DNA of 64,000 nt from Novosphingobium mathurense (GTDB lineage: Bacteria; Pseudomonadota; Alphaproteobacteria; Sphingomonadales; Sphingomonadaceae), in the NCBI RefSeq assembly GCF_900168325.1, contig NZ_FVZE01000001.1:1054001-1118000 (forward strand), read 5' to 3'. The notes under the pieces were generated by a model. That model was not told where the DNA came from. It was given only the letters and a program-made list of their open reading frames with translations, and made no database searches. Each line of letters begins with the position of its first letter. Within the stretch, counting starts at the first letter, position 1. Made by a program: the position numbers and the translations under genes. Below, one piece after another: positions 63,490 through 64,000 of this stretch.

Positions 63490-63569
63490 CGCACTGACAT
63501 AAGCCCCCGATCGATTATCACCCAAGATTGCACGCCTGCTCTGGACCCGCATGTCCGGTGCGCCCGCCC

Positions 63570-63626
63570 TTGCGAAATGTAATCGTCATTCGCATAGCTG
63601 TAAGAATTTGTCGCAATTGCGAAATG
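63570..63626. promoter_or_regulatory. Direct repeat and palindromes upstream of the RND adaptor gene
   Basis: TTGCGAAATG occurs at 63570-63579 and 63617-63626. The second copy overlaps the perfect 12-bp palindrome TCGCAATTGCGA (63611-63622). GTCGCAA and TTGCGAC form a wider inverted pair (63610-63616 and 63632-63638). Candidate operator for the efflux operon. Confidence 0.45.
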
Positions 63627-63682
63627 CAAGCTTGCGACGTCATCCGAATGAACGGATATCAAGGCCTTCTGATCATCAGACG

Positions 63683-64000
63683 GTGCTTGTCTTGAAACTT
63701 CTCCCCCCTGAGCCGGCGCGTGCCGGGCAGCTTCGACGTGGCATCATTGCAGCGATCACCCTGACGGCCCTTTCTGCCTGTTCCGGTGGAACGTCGCAGG
63801 ATCGCGGCGCAAGAACGGCCACGGTCGGCTATGTCGTCGCCAGGCCGACCGACGTGCCAGTGGAAGTCGTGCTGGGAGGGCGCACAGTCGCCTACGAGAC
63901 TTCGGAAGTGCGCCCCCAGGTTTCGGGCGTGATCAAGAAGCGCTATTTCACCGAAGGCAGCTTTGTCCGTGCCGGACAGCCCCTTTTTCAGATCGACCCC
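63683..64000 (+). CDS. RND efflux periplasmic adaptor protein, 5' end only
   Basis: The first 106 codons; the gene runs off the right edge. The N-terminus has a lipoprotein-type signal with a cysteine in LTALSACSGG (Cys33 from GTG 63683). Then TDVPVEVVLGGRTVAYETSE and VRPQVSGVIKKRYFTEGSFV match the AcrA/MexA hairpin-flanking barrel. The start is unclear (GTG 63683 or TTG 63692), with no strong ribosome-binding site. In Gram-negatives, such proteins link an RND pump to an outer-membrane channel. The rest of the operon is outside the window. Confidence 0.85.
   Translation, partial: MLVLKLLPPEPARAGQLRRGIIAAITLTALSACSGGTSQDRGARTATVGYVVARPTDVPVEVVLGGRTVAYETSEVRPQVSGVIKKRYFTEGSFVRAGQPLFQIDP

Overview
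The window is dense, high-GC chromosomal DNA from an alphaproteobacterium. The gene families and their order point to the Sphingomonadales (Sphingomonadaceae or Erythrobacteraceae, probably Novosphingobium-like). The signs are a CcrM-type GANTC methylase, the block pckA-chvI-chvG-hprK-rapZ-EIIA-HPr, the block infA-maf-RNase E/G-yacG, an IF-1 with a Gly-rich tail, a CobS-type AAA+ protein and a large TonB-dependent receptor. The genus is an inference. Almost everything is core chromosome. I see no prophage, insertion sequence, CRISPR array or rRNA operon.

Layout. 1-5.7 kb: the 5' end of gcvT behind a tandem glycine riboswitch, then a minus-strand run (tiny cytochrome oxidase subunit IV, split transhydrogenase pntAA-pntAB-pntB, a small membrane protein, dgt, an epimerase-like protein). 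5.9-16.3 kb: an unusual NtrC-type regulator, an SDR, folP, ccrM with ten GANTC sites upstream, a sulfotransferase, rnhB, a PQQ-type sugar dehydrogenase lipoprotein, and a coupled run ending in cca. 16.4-26 kb: retropepsin-like protease, parC, a PfpI protein, ferredoxin with two cysteine desulfurases, hydrolases and small proteins. 26-33.5 kb: pckA divergent from the ChvG/ChvI two-component system and the nitrogen-type PTS output genes, which probably link envelope stress, phosphotransfer and gluconeogenesis. 33.5-40.7 kb: rmuC, def, recR, fmt, truA, cobS.

40.8-45.8 kb looks most like an accessory module: an HxlR-type repressor divergent from seven co-directional genes (three glutathione transferases, two VOC proteins, a DUF1428 protein, an SRPBCC protein). 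It sits between cobS and a J-domain gene that I would expect to be closer together. 45.9-56 kb: bolA, a DUF2332 protein, hisG-hisD-nusB-thiL, hppA, and a coupled acyltransferase/cupin-like pair. 56-64 kb: uvrC, a TonB-dependent receptor carrying a cysteine-containing repeat insertion, the infA block, tRNA-Phe and the start of an RND efflux adaptor gene.

Best leads for new biology: the GANTC array at ccrM, the NtrC-type regulator that lacks its usual sigma54 and ATPase residues, the repeat insertion in the TonB receptor, the HxlR/GST/VOC module with its operator-like palindrome, and the acyltransferase/cupin-like pair. Gene starts were chosen from Shine-Dalgarno spacing and family length. Several conserved genes use TTG. 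All family assignments come from reading motifs; no database search was run.
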